From positions 2,728,001-2,792,000 of the forward strand of contig NZ_CP097218.1 in the NCBI RefSeq assembly GCF_023373525.1: a stretch of DNA of 64,000 nt, read 5' to 3'. Numbering within the stretch: the first letter of the stretch is position 1; each line of letters opens with the position of its first letter. This DNA is from Brachybacterium kimchii (GTDB taxonomy: Bacteria > Actinomycetota > Actinomycetes > Actinomycetales > Dermabacteraceae). The notes below the pieces were generated by a model. The model saw only the letters and a program-made list of their open reading frames with translations, had not been told where the DNA came from and made no database searches. Positions 8,648 to 19,022 of this stretch are shown here, in pieces. The position numbers and the translations under genes are program-made.

Positions 8648-9847
8648 TCAGGGAACGCACGCTTGCACAATGCGGCCGGAGCCTCGAACGTAGACCTCCC
8701 CCTCGGAGGCGGGGACGAAGACAGCCTGCCCGGAGCGCACCGCGATGCTGCTGGTCGCCGACTCGAGGAGAAGAGTCCCTTCGAGGCCGAGCACGATCCT
8801 CGGACCATTGCCCAGCATCGGCCACGCCCCCGAGTGGGTCGCCCCGTGAAGAGTGGTGAAGGAGACTTCGAAGTCATCAACAGGGGCGTAGTAAGACTCG
8901 GTGATCTCACTGCGTCGCTCGGGCGCTATCCGAACCGGCGGCGCAGCGACGACGCTCACGCACTGCAGCAGTTCGTCGACATCCACGCGCTTCTCGGTCA
9001 GGCCGGCACGGAGCACATTGTCACTCGCTGCAGTGACTTCGATCCCGAACCCGCTGAGGTACGCGTGGAGTGTACCCGTGGGGATGAAGAGAGCCTCGCC
9101 CGGCTGCAGTGACACAGGGTTGAGCAGGAGTGCAGCGACGACGCCCGCATCGCCTGGATGGTGCTCCGCCAGCTCGACAACGATGCGATCGATGCGAGGC
9201 GACGGGGATGCACCGCGTCGCTCACGATCACGGCAAGCTCCGACGACCTGTTGCACGAGCGATGGTCCGGGGCGGAGCGAAGGCGAGAGGAGTACGCGCA
9301 GGGCCGCATGCATGCCGCGTGCATCGGGGTTCTCCACCAGGAGCAGATGCAGGCGATCGGAGAGATCCGTGCCAAGACCTTCGAGGATCTCGGTGGCTCG
9401 GCGAGGTGCCCGGAATCCGCACAGCGCCGTGAACGGCTCCAGTGCGACGAGGAGCTCCGGTTTGTGCTTCGGGTCCCGATAGCTGCGCCGGGAGGACTCC
9501 AAGGGGAGGCCTGCGGCGTTCTCCGCGGCGAAGGACTCCTCAGCGCGGTCCTGATTCGGATGTACCTGTAGTGAGAGTGGCCGCTCAGGCGCGATCGCCT
9601 TGAGGAGGAACGGGAGCTCACCACCGAAGCTGCGAGCGACACCGCCTCCAAGTTGCATGGGGGGATCGGAAGCCACGAGATCCATCAATGTCTGGCCATC
9701 GTCCAGGAGAGAAGGCGCCAGCGGATGACTTCCGAACCACGCCTCGGCCCACGGCCTGCCGTCCGACGGCTGACCGAGGAAACGAGGCAACTGTGTGTAA
9801 GACCCCCACGCATAATGCTGGATCCGGCCGTCAATCGAACGCATCAT
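8648..9847 (-). CDS. manA: Mannose-6-phosphate isomerase, class I
   Basis: 399 residues; the paired ATGs at 9847 and 9844 begin the conserved N-terminus RSIDGRIQHYAWGSYTQL. Zinc-binding elements of type I phosphomannose isomerases are present: SLQVHPNQ, HKPELLVAL and TGTLHAYLSG. The enzyme interconverts mannose-6-phosphate and fructose-6-phosphate and feeds GDP-mannose and glycan synthesis. No clear Shine-Dalgarno sequence is visible. It follows the unrecognised gene at 9885-11135 by 37 bases on the same strand. Codon use is unlike the window average, with many A/T-ending codons such as CGT, ATT, TAT and ACA. This suggests acquisition from a less GC-rich source. Confidence 0.92.
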   Translation of the reverse strand: MMRSIDGRIQHYAWGSYTQLPRFLGQPSDGRPWAEAWFGSHPLAPSLLDDGQTLMDLVASDPPMQLGGGVARSFGGELPFLLKAIAPERPLSLQVHPNQDRAEESFAAENAAGLPLESSRRSYRDPKHKPELLVALEPFTALCGFRAPRRATEILEGLGTDLSDRLHLLLVENPDARGMHAALRVLLSPSLRPGPSLVQQVVGACRDRERRGASPSPRIDRIVVELAEHHPGDAGVVAALLLNPVSLQPGEALFIPTGTLHAYLSGFGIEVTAASDNVLRAGLTEKRVDVDELLQCVSVVAAPPVRIAPERRSEITESYYAPVDDFEVSFTTLHGATHSGAWPMLGNGPRIVLGLEGTLLLESATSSIAVRSGQAVFVPASEGEVYVRGSGRIVQACVP

Positions 9848-9884
9848 GCGGCGATGCACTCTGTGACGCGGTACTTGGAGGTCG

Positions 9885-11135
9885 TCATGCGACACCCTCG
9901 ACGCGGTTCTCGACCTCCCGGGCGATGCGCGCGGCGGGCTCCTCCTCGGGCATGGCGGGCGCCGGGGTGGGCGTGCCGTGGCGGCGCATCCCGTAGCGGT
10001 GCCAGAACTCGTGGACCCAGCCGGGCGCTCCCGGCGCGTGCACCCACGCCTCTCCACCGCGGGCGGCGACCTCGAGGACCTCCGCGGCGAGGATCGAGAC
10101 CACCGGTGCGCGCAGGGTCAGCGGATCCGTGCCCGCGGGCAGCACCTCGATGCCCCGTCGCTCCCAGAGCCGGTGCTGGGTGCGGGCGAGCCTCCCGGTC
10201 TCCCCCGCCTCGGGCAGGTAGCGGGCGACGCCGTCGCGGCAGAACGAGGAGGCCGCGCGGGCGGCGAGACGGCTCGGCAGCTCGATGCGCGAGAGCTGTC
10301 CCAGCACGACGGGCGAGGGCACGGACGTCGGATCGGCCTGGTCGTCGACCCCCTCGTCCGACGCGTCGGCGCCCGCGTCGGCCCGTGTCCCCGCGCCGTC
10401 GTCGCTGCGCGTCTCGGCGTCGTCCTCGCCGCCTCCGCCGCCGCCTCCGCGGCCCTTCCCGGTGCCCTCGGCCGTCGGGTCGTCCTCCCCGCTGTGGTGC
10501 CCCAGCTGCCAGAGCCGCTGGGAGCCGACCGCCAGCAGGGTGAGGTCCTCGCGTCCGGAGCGCCAGAAGTCGGCGTCGTCGGCGGACCAGGAGAGCACGG
10601 TCGCCTCCGCCGGCAGCGGCGCGGCGTACGGGGTCAGCACATCGGTCTGGACCACGAAGGACTGCAGGCCGCGGCGCTCGGCGACCGAGTGCAGGGCGGC
10701 GCCCGTCGGCCCGCCCTGACCGGCGGTGACGACCGCGGCGGCATCGGAGGGGACGGCGTCGCGCGCGGACTCGAACGCCCGCCGGCGCCAGTCGTGCCCG
10801 CCGAGCTCAGGGGCGATCAGGCCGCGCGGGGCGATCACGTCGACGCCCACGCGCAGGTACGGGAGGAAGGCGAGCAGGGCGGCGCGGCTGCGCGGGGAGG
10901 CGTCCTCGAGACCGATGACCACCCGTGCCGAGGTCTCGCCCTCGCGCGAGTGCAGCACCCACCGGGGCTCCTCCCAGTGGTCGTCGCGACCACGCGTGCC
11001 GCGCAGCGTGCGGACCGCATCCGCGACCGAGCCGCGGTGCCGCGGAAGTCCTCCGCGGGAGCGAGCCCAGTCCCGCCACAGTTCGATGCTCTCGGGGTGG
11101 ACGAGACCGGCCATCATTCCTCCGCGATCCGACAT
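9885..11135 (-). CDS. Unrecognised protein, possibly GT-B-like glycan enzyme
   Basis: 416 residues from ATG 11135, or 410 from the ATG at 11117, which follows GGAGGA with almost no gap. I do not recognise the family with confidence. The central part (SFVVQTDVLTPYAAPLPAEA, then SWSADDADFWRSGRED) resembles capsule-type transferases that bind an activated substrate between two Rossmann-like halves. A Gly-rich and then strongly acidic low-complexity insert sits at about residues 220-270. There is no signal peptide and no membrane span, so it is cytoplasmic. Its placement 37 bases upstream of manA suggests sugar or glycan metabolism, but that is inference. Confidence 0.6.
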   Translation of the reverse strand: MSDRGGMMAGLVHPESIELWRDWARSRGGLPRHRGSVADAVRTLRGTRGRDDHWEEPRWVLHSREGETSARVVIGLEDASPRSRAALLAFLPYLRVGVDVIAPRGLIAPELGGHDWRRRAFESARDAVPSDAAAVVTAGQGGPTGAALHSVAERRGLQSFVVQTDVLTPYAAPLPAEATVLSWSADDADFWRSGREDLTLLAVGSQRLWQLGHHSGEDDPTAEGTGKGRGGGGGGGEDDAETRSDDGAGTRADAGADASDEGVDDQADPTSVPSPVVLGQLSRIELPSRLAARAASSFCRDGVARYLPEAGETGRLARTQHRLWERRGIEVLPAGTDPLTLRAPVVSILAAEVLEVAARGGEAWVHAPGAPGWVHEFWHRYGMRRHGTPTPAPAMPEEEPAARIAREVENRVEGVA

Positions 11136-11191
11136 GGGGACGACGGGCCGGTGCTCCCCGGCCGCACGTCCACACTGTCGCACACGCACCA

Positions 11192-11224
11192 CCGCCCGGT
11201 CGTCGCGACGCGACGACCGGGCGG
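11192..11224 (-). terminator. Terminator downstream of the Rpf-like gene
   Basis: A perfect 14-base inverted repeat CCGCCCGGTCGTCG / CGACGACCGGGCGG with a 5-base loop lies about 60 bases beyond the stop of the Rpf-like gene and before the next gene on the same strand. Confidence 0.6.
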
Positions 11225-11281
11225 AATGCATGTGACCGGCGGGAATCGGGCCGGGCCCCGGAAGGCCCCGCCCGCGGCGGA

Positions 11282-12526
<1,245 letters not shown>

Positions 12527-14263
12527 TCAGCGCGGGATGTTGCGCACGTTCGCGGCGGCCATGTCCAGCATCTTGCCGACGCCGCCGCCGAGCACGACCT
12601 TCGTGGAGGCCATGGCGAAGCCGCGGATCTGCTGCGAGGTGACCTTGGGCGGCATCGAGAGCGCCGCCGGATCGGTGACCACGTCGATGAGCACGGGGCC
12701 CTTGTGCTTGAGGGCCGCCGCCAGCTCCTTCTTGAGCTTCTTGGGGTCGGTGATCCGCACCGAGTGGATGCCCGCGCCGGCGGCGATCGCCGCGAAGTCG
12801 ACGTGCTCGTGGTCGGTCTCGTAGTCGGGGAGGCCCTCGACGAGCATCTCGAGCTTGACCATGCCCAGGCTCGAGTTGTTGAAGACGACGATCTTCGTGT
12901 CGAGCTGGTGGAGCTTCACGGTGAGCAGCTCGCCCATCAGCATGCCGAGCCCGCCGTCGCCGGACATCGAGATGACCTGGCGGCCCGGGTTCCCGGCGGA
13001 GGCGCCGATGGCCTGCGGGAGCGCGTTGGCCATCGTGCCGTGGTGCCACGAGCCGAACACGCGGCGCTTCCCGTTGGGGGTGATGTAGCGGGCGCCCCAC
13101 ACGTTGCACATGCCGGTGTCGACGGTGAAGATCGCGTCGTCGTCGGCGAGGTCGTCGAGGGTCGCCGCGACGAACTCCGGGTGGATCGGCTTCATCTTCT
13201 CGACGTTGCGGGTGTACGCCGAGACGACGCCCTTGAGCGCCTTCTCGTGCTTGCGCAGCAGCGAGTCGAGGAACTTCCTCGAGCGCTTGGGCTGCACCAG
13301 CGGCAGCAGCGCGTCGATGGTCAGGGCGACGTCGCCGTTCACGGCGAGCTCCAGCGGGACGCGACGGCCCAGCCGGGACCCGTCGGCGTCGATCTGGACG
13401 ACGGTCACGTCCTTCTGCGGGAGGAACTCGCTGTACGGGAAGTCGGTGCCCAGCAGGATCACGAGGTCCGCCTCGTGCATCGCCTCGTAGCAGGCGCCGT
13501 AGCCGAGCAGGCCGCTCATGCCCACGTCGTAGGGGTTGTCGTACTGGATCCACTCCTTGCCGCCGAAGGCATGGCCGACGGGGGCCTTCACGGCCTCGGC
13601 GAGAGCGAGCACCTGCTCGCGGGCGCCGCGCACGCCGGCCCCGGCGAACAGGGTCACGGAGTTCGCGCGGTTCACGAGGGAGGCGAGCTCCTCGACCGTC
13701 TCCGGATCGGGCTGGACGCGGCCGAAGCGGGTGGCGAGGTCCTTGGTGGCTCCCGAGCCGACCTCCTCGTCGGCGACGTCGCCGGGGATCACGAGCACGG
13801 AGACGCCCTTCTTGGCGAGCGCCGTCTGCGCGGCGATGTGCAGCATGTCCGCGCCGTGCTGGCCGGAGTTCACCATCTCGCAGAAGTGCGAGCACTCCTG
13901 GAAGAGGCGCTCGGGATGGGTCTCCTGGAAGAAGCCCGTGCCGATCTTGCCGCTGGGGATGTGCGAGGCGATCGCGAGCACCGGGGCGCCGTCGCGGTGG
14001 GCGTCGTACAGCCCCTGGATGAGGTGGGTGTTGCCCGGGCCGCAGGACCCGGCGCAGACGGCGAGCTTCCCGCTCACGCGCGCCTCGGCGCCGGCGGCGA
14101 AGGCGGCCGCCTCCTCGTTGCGCACGTGCACCCAGTCGATGCCCTTGGTGGTGCGCACGGCGTCGACGATCGGGTTCAGGGAGTCCCCGACGACCCCGTA
14201 GATGCGCTCGACACCGAAGTCCCGCAGCTGGGTGACGAGGTGCTGGGCGAGGGTGACTGCCAT
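12527..14263 (-). CDS. poxB: Pyruvate:quinone oxidoreductase (pyruvate oxidase type)
   Basis: 578 residues from ATG 14263, with AGGAGC seven bases upstream; the open frame runs further upstream but without coding character. It has the three-domain ThDP layout. The N-terminal domain carries the ThDP-activating Glu50 in HVRNEEAAAF; the middle domain binds FAD; the C-terminal ThDP motif starts with GDGGLGM and ends with FNNSSLGMVKLE. PSGKIGTGFFQETHPERLFQ is typical of PoxB. The enzyme decarboxylates pyruvate to acetate and CO2 and passes electrons to menaquinone at the membrane. It appears monocistronic, flanked by a strong hairpin downstream. Confidence 0.93.
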   Translation of the reverse strand: MAVTLAQHLVTQLRDFGVERIYGVVGDSLNPIVDAVRTTKGIDWVHVRNEEAAAFAAGAEARVSGKLAVCAGSCGPGNTHLIQGLYDAHRDGAPVLAIASHIPSGKIGTGFFQETHPERLFQECSHFCEMVNSGQHGADMLHIAAQTALAKKGVSVLVIPGDVADEEVGSGATKDLATRFGRVQPDPETVEELASLVNRANSVTLFAGAGVRGAREQVLALAEAVKAPVGHAFGGKEWIQYDNPYDVGMSGLLGYGACYEAMHEADLVILLGTDFPYSEFLPQKDVTVVQIDADGSRLGRRVPLELAVNGDVALTIDALLPLVQPKRSRKFLDSLLRKHEKALKGVVSAYTRNVEKMKPIHPEFVAATLDDLADDDAIFTVDTGMCNVWGARYITPNGKRRVFGSWHHGTMANALPQAIGASAGNPGRQVISMSGDGGLGMLMGELLTVKLHQLDTKIVVFNNSSLGMVKLEMLVEGLPDYETDHEHVDFAAIAAGAGIHSVRITDPKKLKKELAAALKHKGPVLIDVVTDPAALSMPPKVTSQQIRGFAMASTKVVLGGGVGKMLDMAAANVRNIPR

Positions 14264-14399
14264 GGCGTGCTCCTGACGACTCGGCGGATCCGCGACCCCG
14301 TCCTGCGGGCCGCATGACGTGATCCAGCCTAGTGAATCGCCGGTGCGCCCAGCCCCCGGACGTGGGAGAGAAGACAGGTCGGGCCTCGTGTCCGGCGGT

Positions 14400-15350
14400 T
14401 CAGAGCAGCGGCAGCAGCTCCTGCCAGACCGCGCGGAGGATCTCCTGCGTGGGCCCGGCCTCGTGATGGGAGGTGAGGGTGACGACGGCGCGCTGGTCCG
14501 GCAGCACGATCGAGAACTGGCCGAAGGCGCCGTCGGCCCGCCAGGCCCCGGGCACCGAGCACTTCCAGACGCCGTAGCCGTAGCGGGTGTTCTCCGGCTC
14601 CATCTCGCCGGTGGGGACCCAGGACGACTCGGCATGCATGGCGTCGATCCATTCCGCGGGGACCAGCTGCTCGCCCTCCCAGGCGCCGCGCTGCAGCAGG
14701 AGCCGGCCGATGCGGGCCACCTCGCGGGTGCGCAGGTGGAGACCGGTCGCGCCCCAGGTGCGGCCCTCGCGGTCGGAGTGCCACTGGGGGTTCACGATCC
14801 CCAGCGGCTCGAACAGCCGCGGCAGCAGGTAGTCGCGCAGGCTCGAGCGGGAGCGCTCGGCGATCGTGCGCCCGAGCAGGAAGATCGAGCCGTTGGAGTA
14901 CTCGAACCTCTCCCCCGGTGCGCGCACCAGCGGCGTGCGCAGCAGCAGATCGGTGAGGTGCGGGTCCTCGCGCTCGGAGTCCAGGAACACGGTGACCGGG
15001 TTCCCGGAGGTCATCGTGATGAGGTGGCGCAGGCGCACCAGCTCCATGCCGCGTCCGTACCCGCCGGCGGGTGCGGGCAGATGGTCGATGAGGCGATCCT
15101 CGAGGTCGAGCAGGCCCTCCTTCTGCGCGATGCCGGCGGCCAGCGCCGTCACCGTCTTGGACACCGACCAGACATTCTCCGAGGTGTCCTCGACGAAGCG
15201 CACCTCGAGGTCGTCGTGGCCCTCGCGGTGCAGGTGCACCGCACGGACCCCGAGCCGCTTCTCGAGGATGCGCTGGCGCAGGGGCAGCAGGATCAGCGGA
15301 TCGGGCACGGGGGCCGACGGCACGGCGGACGGGGCGGACGCGGGAGTCAT
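14400..15350 (-). CDS. Serine hydrolase of the beta-lactamase/penicillin-binding superfamily
   Basis: 316 residues. The active-site motif SVSK (SxxK, about residue 62) is followed by YSN (about 149-151) and a C-terminal TSHHEAG in place of the usual KTG/HTG box. There is no signal peptide, so it is probably cytoplasmic, like the EstB-type esterases of this superfamily rather than a wall-acting D,D-peptidase. Substrates may be esters or amides and cannot be assigned. The ATG is preceded by a TAGGGT leaderless promoter, and no Shine-Dalgarno sequence is present. Confidence 0.82.
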   Translation of the reverse strand: MTPASAPSAVPSAPVPDPLILLPLRQRILEKRLGVRAVHLHREGHDDLEVRFVEDTSENVWSVSKTVTALAAGIAQKEGLLDLEDRLIDHLPAPAGGYGRGMELVRLRHLITMTSGNPVTVFLDSEREDPHLTDLLLRTPLVRAPGERFEYSNGSIFLLGRTIAERSRSSLRDYLLPRLFEPLGIVNPQWHSDREGRTWGATGLHLRTREVARIGRLLLQRGAWEGEQLVPAEWIDAMHAESSWVPTGEMEPENTRYGYGVWKCSVPGAWRADGAFGQFSIVLPDQRAVVTLTSHHEAGPTQEILRAVWQELLPLL

Positions 15351-15356
15351 GCCCCG

Positions 15357-15362
15357 ACCCTA
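15357..15362 (-). promoter_or_regulatory. Leaderless -10 element (TAGGGT)
   Basis: On the minus strand TAGGGT ends exactly 6 bases before the ATG at 15350, with no ribosome-binding site between them. Confidence 0.6.
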
Positions 15363-15599
15363 GACGCGCGGCGCCGCGCCGGGCGGGCGGATCCCGCCCC
15401 GTCGGCGGATCCGGGCAGGCCGCATGCGGAACGCACGGTGGGCACGAGATCCTCGTCGCCCGATCTGGGCGAAATGCCCGTACTCGGGAGTAGGATCGAC
15501 GCGGCGCGCCCGCGGTGGGCGGGCGCCTCGGACGCAGCGGATCCCCCCGGCCGCAGCGCGTCCGATCCTGCTGCAGACGGAACCTCACAGAGAACGCGG

Positions 15600-17258
15600 A
15601 TGAGCACTCAGAAGATCTCGGAAGACATCAGGAACGACGTATCGGCCGACGTCATCATCGTCGGCGCAGGGGTATCGGGGACATCGACCCTGCTGAGGCT
15701 CCTGGAGGAGCAGCGAACGGGGGCCACGGGGACCGACAGGCTCCGCGTGGCGGTCATCGATCGCAGCGACGACATGTTCACGGGCCTGCCCTACGGCTCG
15801 CGCTCGGGCAGCGCGTCGCTCATCGTCACCTCGCTCGACGAGTTCCTGCCCGACGGCATCCGCCAGGACTTCATCGCCTGGCTGGAGGCCCGGAAGGAGC
15901 GGATCCTGGCGGCCGACGAGTCGCTGGGCATCTCCCCGCACTGGGCGGAGGACCACGCCGAGGAGATCCGATGCGGCGAGTGGGACGCGCTGTTCATCCC
16001 CCGCCGACTGTTCGGCCACTTCCTGCGCGGCCGCGTCGAGAAGATCCTCGCGAGCACGTCCGACGTCGAGGTCCTCCGGATCGCCGGCGAGGCCGCCTCG
16101 CTGCGCCGGGCGGGCACCGGCACGGGCGCCGACCTCGAGCTCGAGATCCTCGTCGCCGCACCGGGCGCCTGCACCGGGGGTGGAGCCGCCGGCGGCGCCG
16201 ATGGCGCACCCGGAGGCGAGACGCGCGTCCGCGGGCGCTCCGTCGTCCTGGCCGTCGGCAGTCCGCCCACCCGGATCCTCGGCCACGATCCTGCGGACGC
16301 CGGCAGCGGCCGCTTCCTCGACGACACGCATCTCCACGGCATGGACCGCCTCCTGCAGGAGGCGCGTGCCGCGATCCGGGAGATGCCCGAGGGCGCGAGC
16401 CGCGACATCCTCGTGGTGGGCGCGAACGCGGATGCGCTCGAGCTGCTGCACGCGGCAGTCCGCGCCGGCCTCGAGCGCGCCTGGGACCACCACGTGACCG
16501 TGCTCGCGACCCACGGCATCCCCGACACCTGGACCGTCCACCCGGACCGTCGCAGCGAGTACCGCTCCCGGCACCTCGCCGACTACGCCGCGCACACGCC
16601 CGACGCGGACCTCACCGCCCGCGCCGTGTACGACGCGGTCGTGCGGGACGTGGACGACGCGATGGCCAGCGGCTTCTGCGAGCAGGACACCGTGGACGAG
16701 CTGAAGGAGCTGTGCTCGCAGATCCTCGAGCGGCTGCCGGCGGCGGAGCAGAAGCTCTACGTCGACGTCTACGGCACCAAGGTGGGGCGCTTCGCCCGAC
16801 CCACCGGCGGCGACTACCAGCGCACCGCCTCGGCGCTCCTGGAGTCCGGGCGGGTCCACGCGGTGCGCGGCCATTTCGAGCACGCGGAGAACAGCGCCGC
16901 CGGCTGGAGGGTCACGACCTCGACCGAGGAGGGCATCTCCACCCTCGACCGGACCTTCGGCGTGATCATCAACTGCGCCGGCTTCGAGAACGTCGCCGAG
17001 ACCCGCGACGGCTTCCTGCGCTCCCTCCAGGACGAGTCGGGGCTGCGCTCCTCGACCTCGCGCACGGGATTCCAGGTGGACGAGCACTTCCAGGCCGCCC
17101 CCGGCGTGTTCGTGGCGGGCCCGCTCCTCGCGGGGAACCTCAACAGCGCCCTGCGCGTGTGGCACCTCGAGAGCTGCCGGCGGATCCTCGCGATGGCCGA
17201 CAGGATCGGCGCCGAGATCGCAGCCCATCTCCGCGCCACCGAGCTCGAGCCCGTCTGA
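15600..17258 (+). CDS. FAD/NAD(P)-binding protein (NAD_binding_9 type)
   Basis: 552 residues from ATG 15600. The nucleotide-binding motif VIIVGAGVSGTSTLLRLL stands at about residues 16-33; a second Rossmann-type element, DILVVGANADALELLHA, at about 268-284. The C-terminal part has VFVAGPLLAGNLN, typical of FAD-binding proteins of this group. A Gly/Ala-rich insert lies near 190-205. The family includes hydroxyacyl and amine oxidases of unknown substrate and is soluble. TAGGAT at 15489-15494 could be the -10, giving a leader of about 100 bases. No functional partner is adjacent, so the role is open. Confidence 0.75.
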   Translation: MSTQKISEDIRNDVSADVIIVGAGVSGTSTLLRLLEEQRTGATGTDRLRVAVIDRSDDMFTGLPYGSRSGSASLIVTSLDEFLPDGIRQDFIAWLEARKERILAADESLGISPHWAEDHAEEIRCGEWDALFIPRRLFGHFLRGRVEKILASTSDVEVLRIAGEAASLRRAGTGTGADLELEILVAAPGACTGGGAAGGADGAPGGETRVRGRSVVLAVGSPPTRILGHDPADAGSGRFLDDTHLHGMDRLLQEARAAIREMPEGASRDILVVGANADALELLHAAVRAGLERAWDHHVTVLATHGIPDTWTVHPDRRSEYRSRHLADYAAHTPDADLTARAVYDAVVRDVDDAMASGFCEQDTVDELKELCSQILERLPAAEQKLYVDVYGTKVGRFARPTGGDYQRTASALLESGRVHAVRGHFEHAENSAAGWRVTTSTEEGISTLDRTFGVIINCAGFENVAETRDGFLRSLQDESGLRSSTSRTGFQVDEHFQAAPGVFVAGPLLAGNLNSALRVWHLESCRRILAMADRIGAEIAAHLRATELEPV

Positions 17259-17340
17259 CGGGAGCACCCCGTCGGACGCGGAGTGACCGGCTGACGCGGA
17301 CCGCGCGTCCGACGCGGGCGGCACATCCGTCGCGAGCAGC

Positions 17341-17381
17341 ACGAGAGGGGCCGACCCGCCAGGCGGGTCGGCCCCTCTCGT
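17341..17381. terminator. Perfect palindromic bidirectional terminator
   Basis: A 41-base perfect palindrome with arms ACGAGAGGGGCCGACCCGCC and its complement around a single A lies between the convergent genes ending at 17258 and 17481. TCG-rich sequence follows on the plus strand. Confidence 0.65.
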
Positions 17382-17480
17382 CGTCGTCGGCGCGGAGTCC
17401 TGACGCCCGCCGCGCGACGCCTCAGCAGGCGCCGGCCGTGCAGCAGCCCATCAGGCGCCGTCCGCGCAGCGGCTCAGTGC

Positions 17481-19022
17481 TCAGTAGGCGCCGTCCTTGC
17501 CGACCACGGCCTTGACGGTGCGCAGCATGATCCACAGATCCATGCCGAGCGACCAGTTGTGGGCGTAGCGGACGTCGAGCGCCTGCGCCTGCTCCCAGCT
17601 CAGCGCGGAGCGGCCGGAGACCTGCCAGAGGCCGGTCATCCCGGGTACGACTCCCAGACGGTGGAACGCGGAACCCGTGTAGAGGGCCACCTCCCCGTCG
17701 CGTTGGGGGCGCGGCCCGACGAGGCTCATGGAGCCTCCCAGGACGTTGAGCAGCTGCGGGATCTCGTCGATCGAGTAGCGGCGCAGGAAGCCGCCGATCC
17801 GGGTCAGGCGGGGATCGTTCTGGATCTTGAACAGCGGCTTGTCGTCCGTCTGCTGCTCGCGCAGCAGTTCGGCCAGCTTCGCGTCGGCATCGACGGCCAT
17901 GCTCCGGAACTTGAACATGTGGAACGGCCTGCCGTCCTTGCCCACGCGCTCCTGGCGGTAGAAGATCGGCCCGTGGTCGTCCAGCCGCACGGCGAAGGAC
18001 ACCGCGATGAGCAGCGGCGAGAGCGCTGCCAGCAGCAGCGCCGAGCCCAGGATGTCGAAAGCCCGCTTGGCCATGCGCACCGGCACCGGCTGGCGCGGGG
18101 GCCGGATCACGACGGAGGCGCCATGGGCGCCGGAGACCACCCGCACGCGCGACCGGCGGGCTCCCGGGGCCATGAAGGACAGCTTGAGCGGGATGCCGCG
18201 GCCCCGGAGCTCCCAGCTCAGGTGCGTGAGCAGCTGAGCCGGCGCGGCGCCGCGGACCTCGACGACCTCGCTGCCGGTCTCCTCGACGCGATCGAGCACG
18301 TCCTGGACCTGCTCGTCCATCGGCACGGAGCCGTCGCCCACGACCACCGCGGCCTCCTCCTCGAGGAAACCGGAGGCCATCGCGTCGACGGGCTCGGTGG
18401 AGACGAGGACGGAGCGCACGGGGTGCAGGAGGCGGCCCAGCGCCACGATGACGGCGCCGCCCGCGCCGAGCGCGAGGGTGAGCACGAGGAGGGCGGGGCC
18501 GGAGGGCACGATCTCCCCGAGGAACGGACGCGCGAGCGCCAGCAGCAGCGCTCCCCCGAGGACGAGCAGCAGGGGACGCGCGGCGAGCGTCCGAGCGCTG
18601 TCGAGCGGGCGCGAGGACTGGGCGCTCATCATCACCGCCCACGCGAGTGCGAGGACGGCGAGGGGGGCCGCACCGGCGAGGGGCGCCGCAGTCATGACAG
18701 CGCTCGCACCGACCGTGATCACGGCGACGGCGAGGGAGAGGACCACGGTGAGGGCGACGCGGCGACCGTGGGCCCCGAGGCGCGCCGGGGAGCGGTCCGC
18801 ATGCGGTGCGGCGGGAGCGAGCTCCGGCCGCAGCGGCACCACGAGGCTCTCGGCGCTGCGTGCGCTCGCGCTCGCGGCGATCTCCGTGCCGGGCTCCGCG
18901 AAGCCCGTATCCGGGAGAAGCAGGAGCGACGACGCGCGCTCCTCGACATCGACGGGGCTCTGCGCCGTCTCGCTCGCTGCGTGTGCGCGGTTCCCGCGCA
19001 CCTCCGCGACCTGTGTACTCAT
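17481..19022 (-). CDS. Polyprenyl-phosphate sugar-1-phosphate transferase (WbaP/PssY type)
   Basis: 513 residues. About four or five N-terminal membrane spans (about 85-200) are followed by a CoA-binding-like region and the catalytic bacterial sugar transferase domain (about 310-513). That domain shows KRAFDILGSALLL, FYRQERVGKDGRPFHMFKFR, the motif IDEIPQLLNVLGGSMSLVG and the end GLWQVSGR. It places the first sugar phosphate onto undecaprenyl phosphate to start exopolysaccharide or capsule assembly. The ATG at 19022 has no clear Shine-Dalgarno sequence. The 530-base divergent region shared with the LuxR ATPase has repeated boxes that could be its regulatory sites. The N-terminal cytoplasmic extension (about 80 residues) is low-complexity. 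Confidence 0.9.
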   Translation of the reverse strand: MSTQVAEVRGNRAHAASETAQSPVDVEERASSLLLLPDTGFAEPGTEIAASASARSAESLVVPLRPELAPAAPHADRSPARLGAHGRRVALTVVLSLAVAVITVGASAVMTAAPLAGAAPLAVLALAWAVMMSAQSSRPLDSARTLAARPLLLVLGGALLLALARPFLGEIVPSGPALLVLTLALGAGGAVIVALGRLLHPVRSVLVSTEPVDAMASGFLEEEAAVVVGDGSVPMDEQVQDVLDRVEETGSEVVEVRGAAPAQLLTHLSWELRGRGIPLKLSFMAPGARRSRVRVVSGAHGASVVIRPPRQPVPVRMAKRAFDILGSALLLAALSPLLIAVSFAVRLDDHGPIFYRQERVGKDGRPFHMFKFRSMAVDADAKLAELLREQQTDDKPLFKIQNDPRLTRIGGFLRRYSIDEIPQLLNVLGGSMSLVGPRPQRDGEVALYTGSAFHRLGVVPGMTGLWQVSGRSALSWEQAQALDVRYAHNWSLGMDLWIMLRTVKAVVGKDGAY

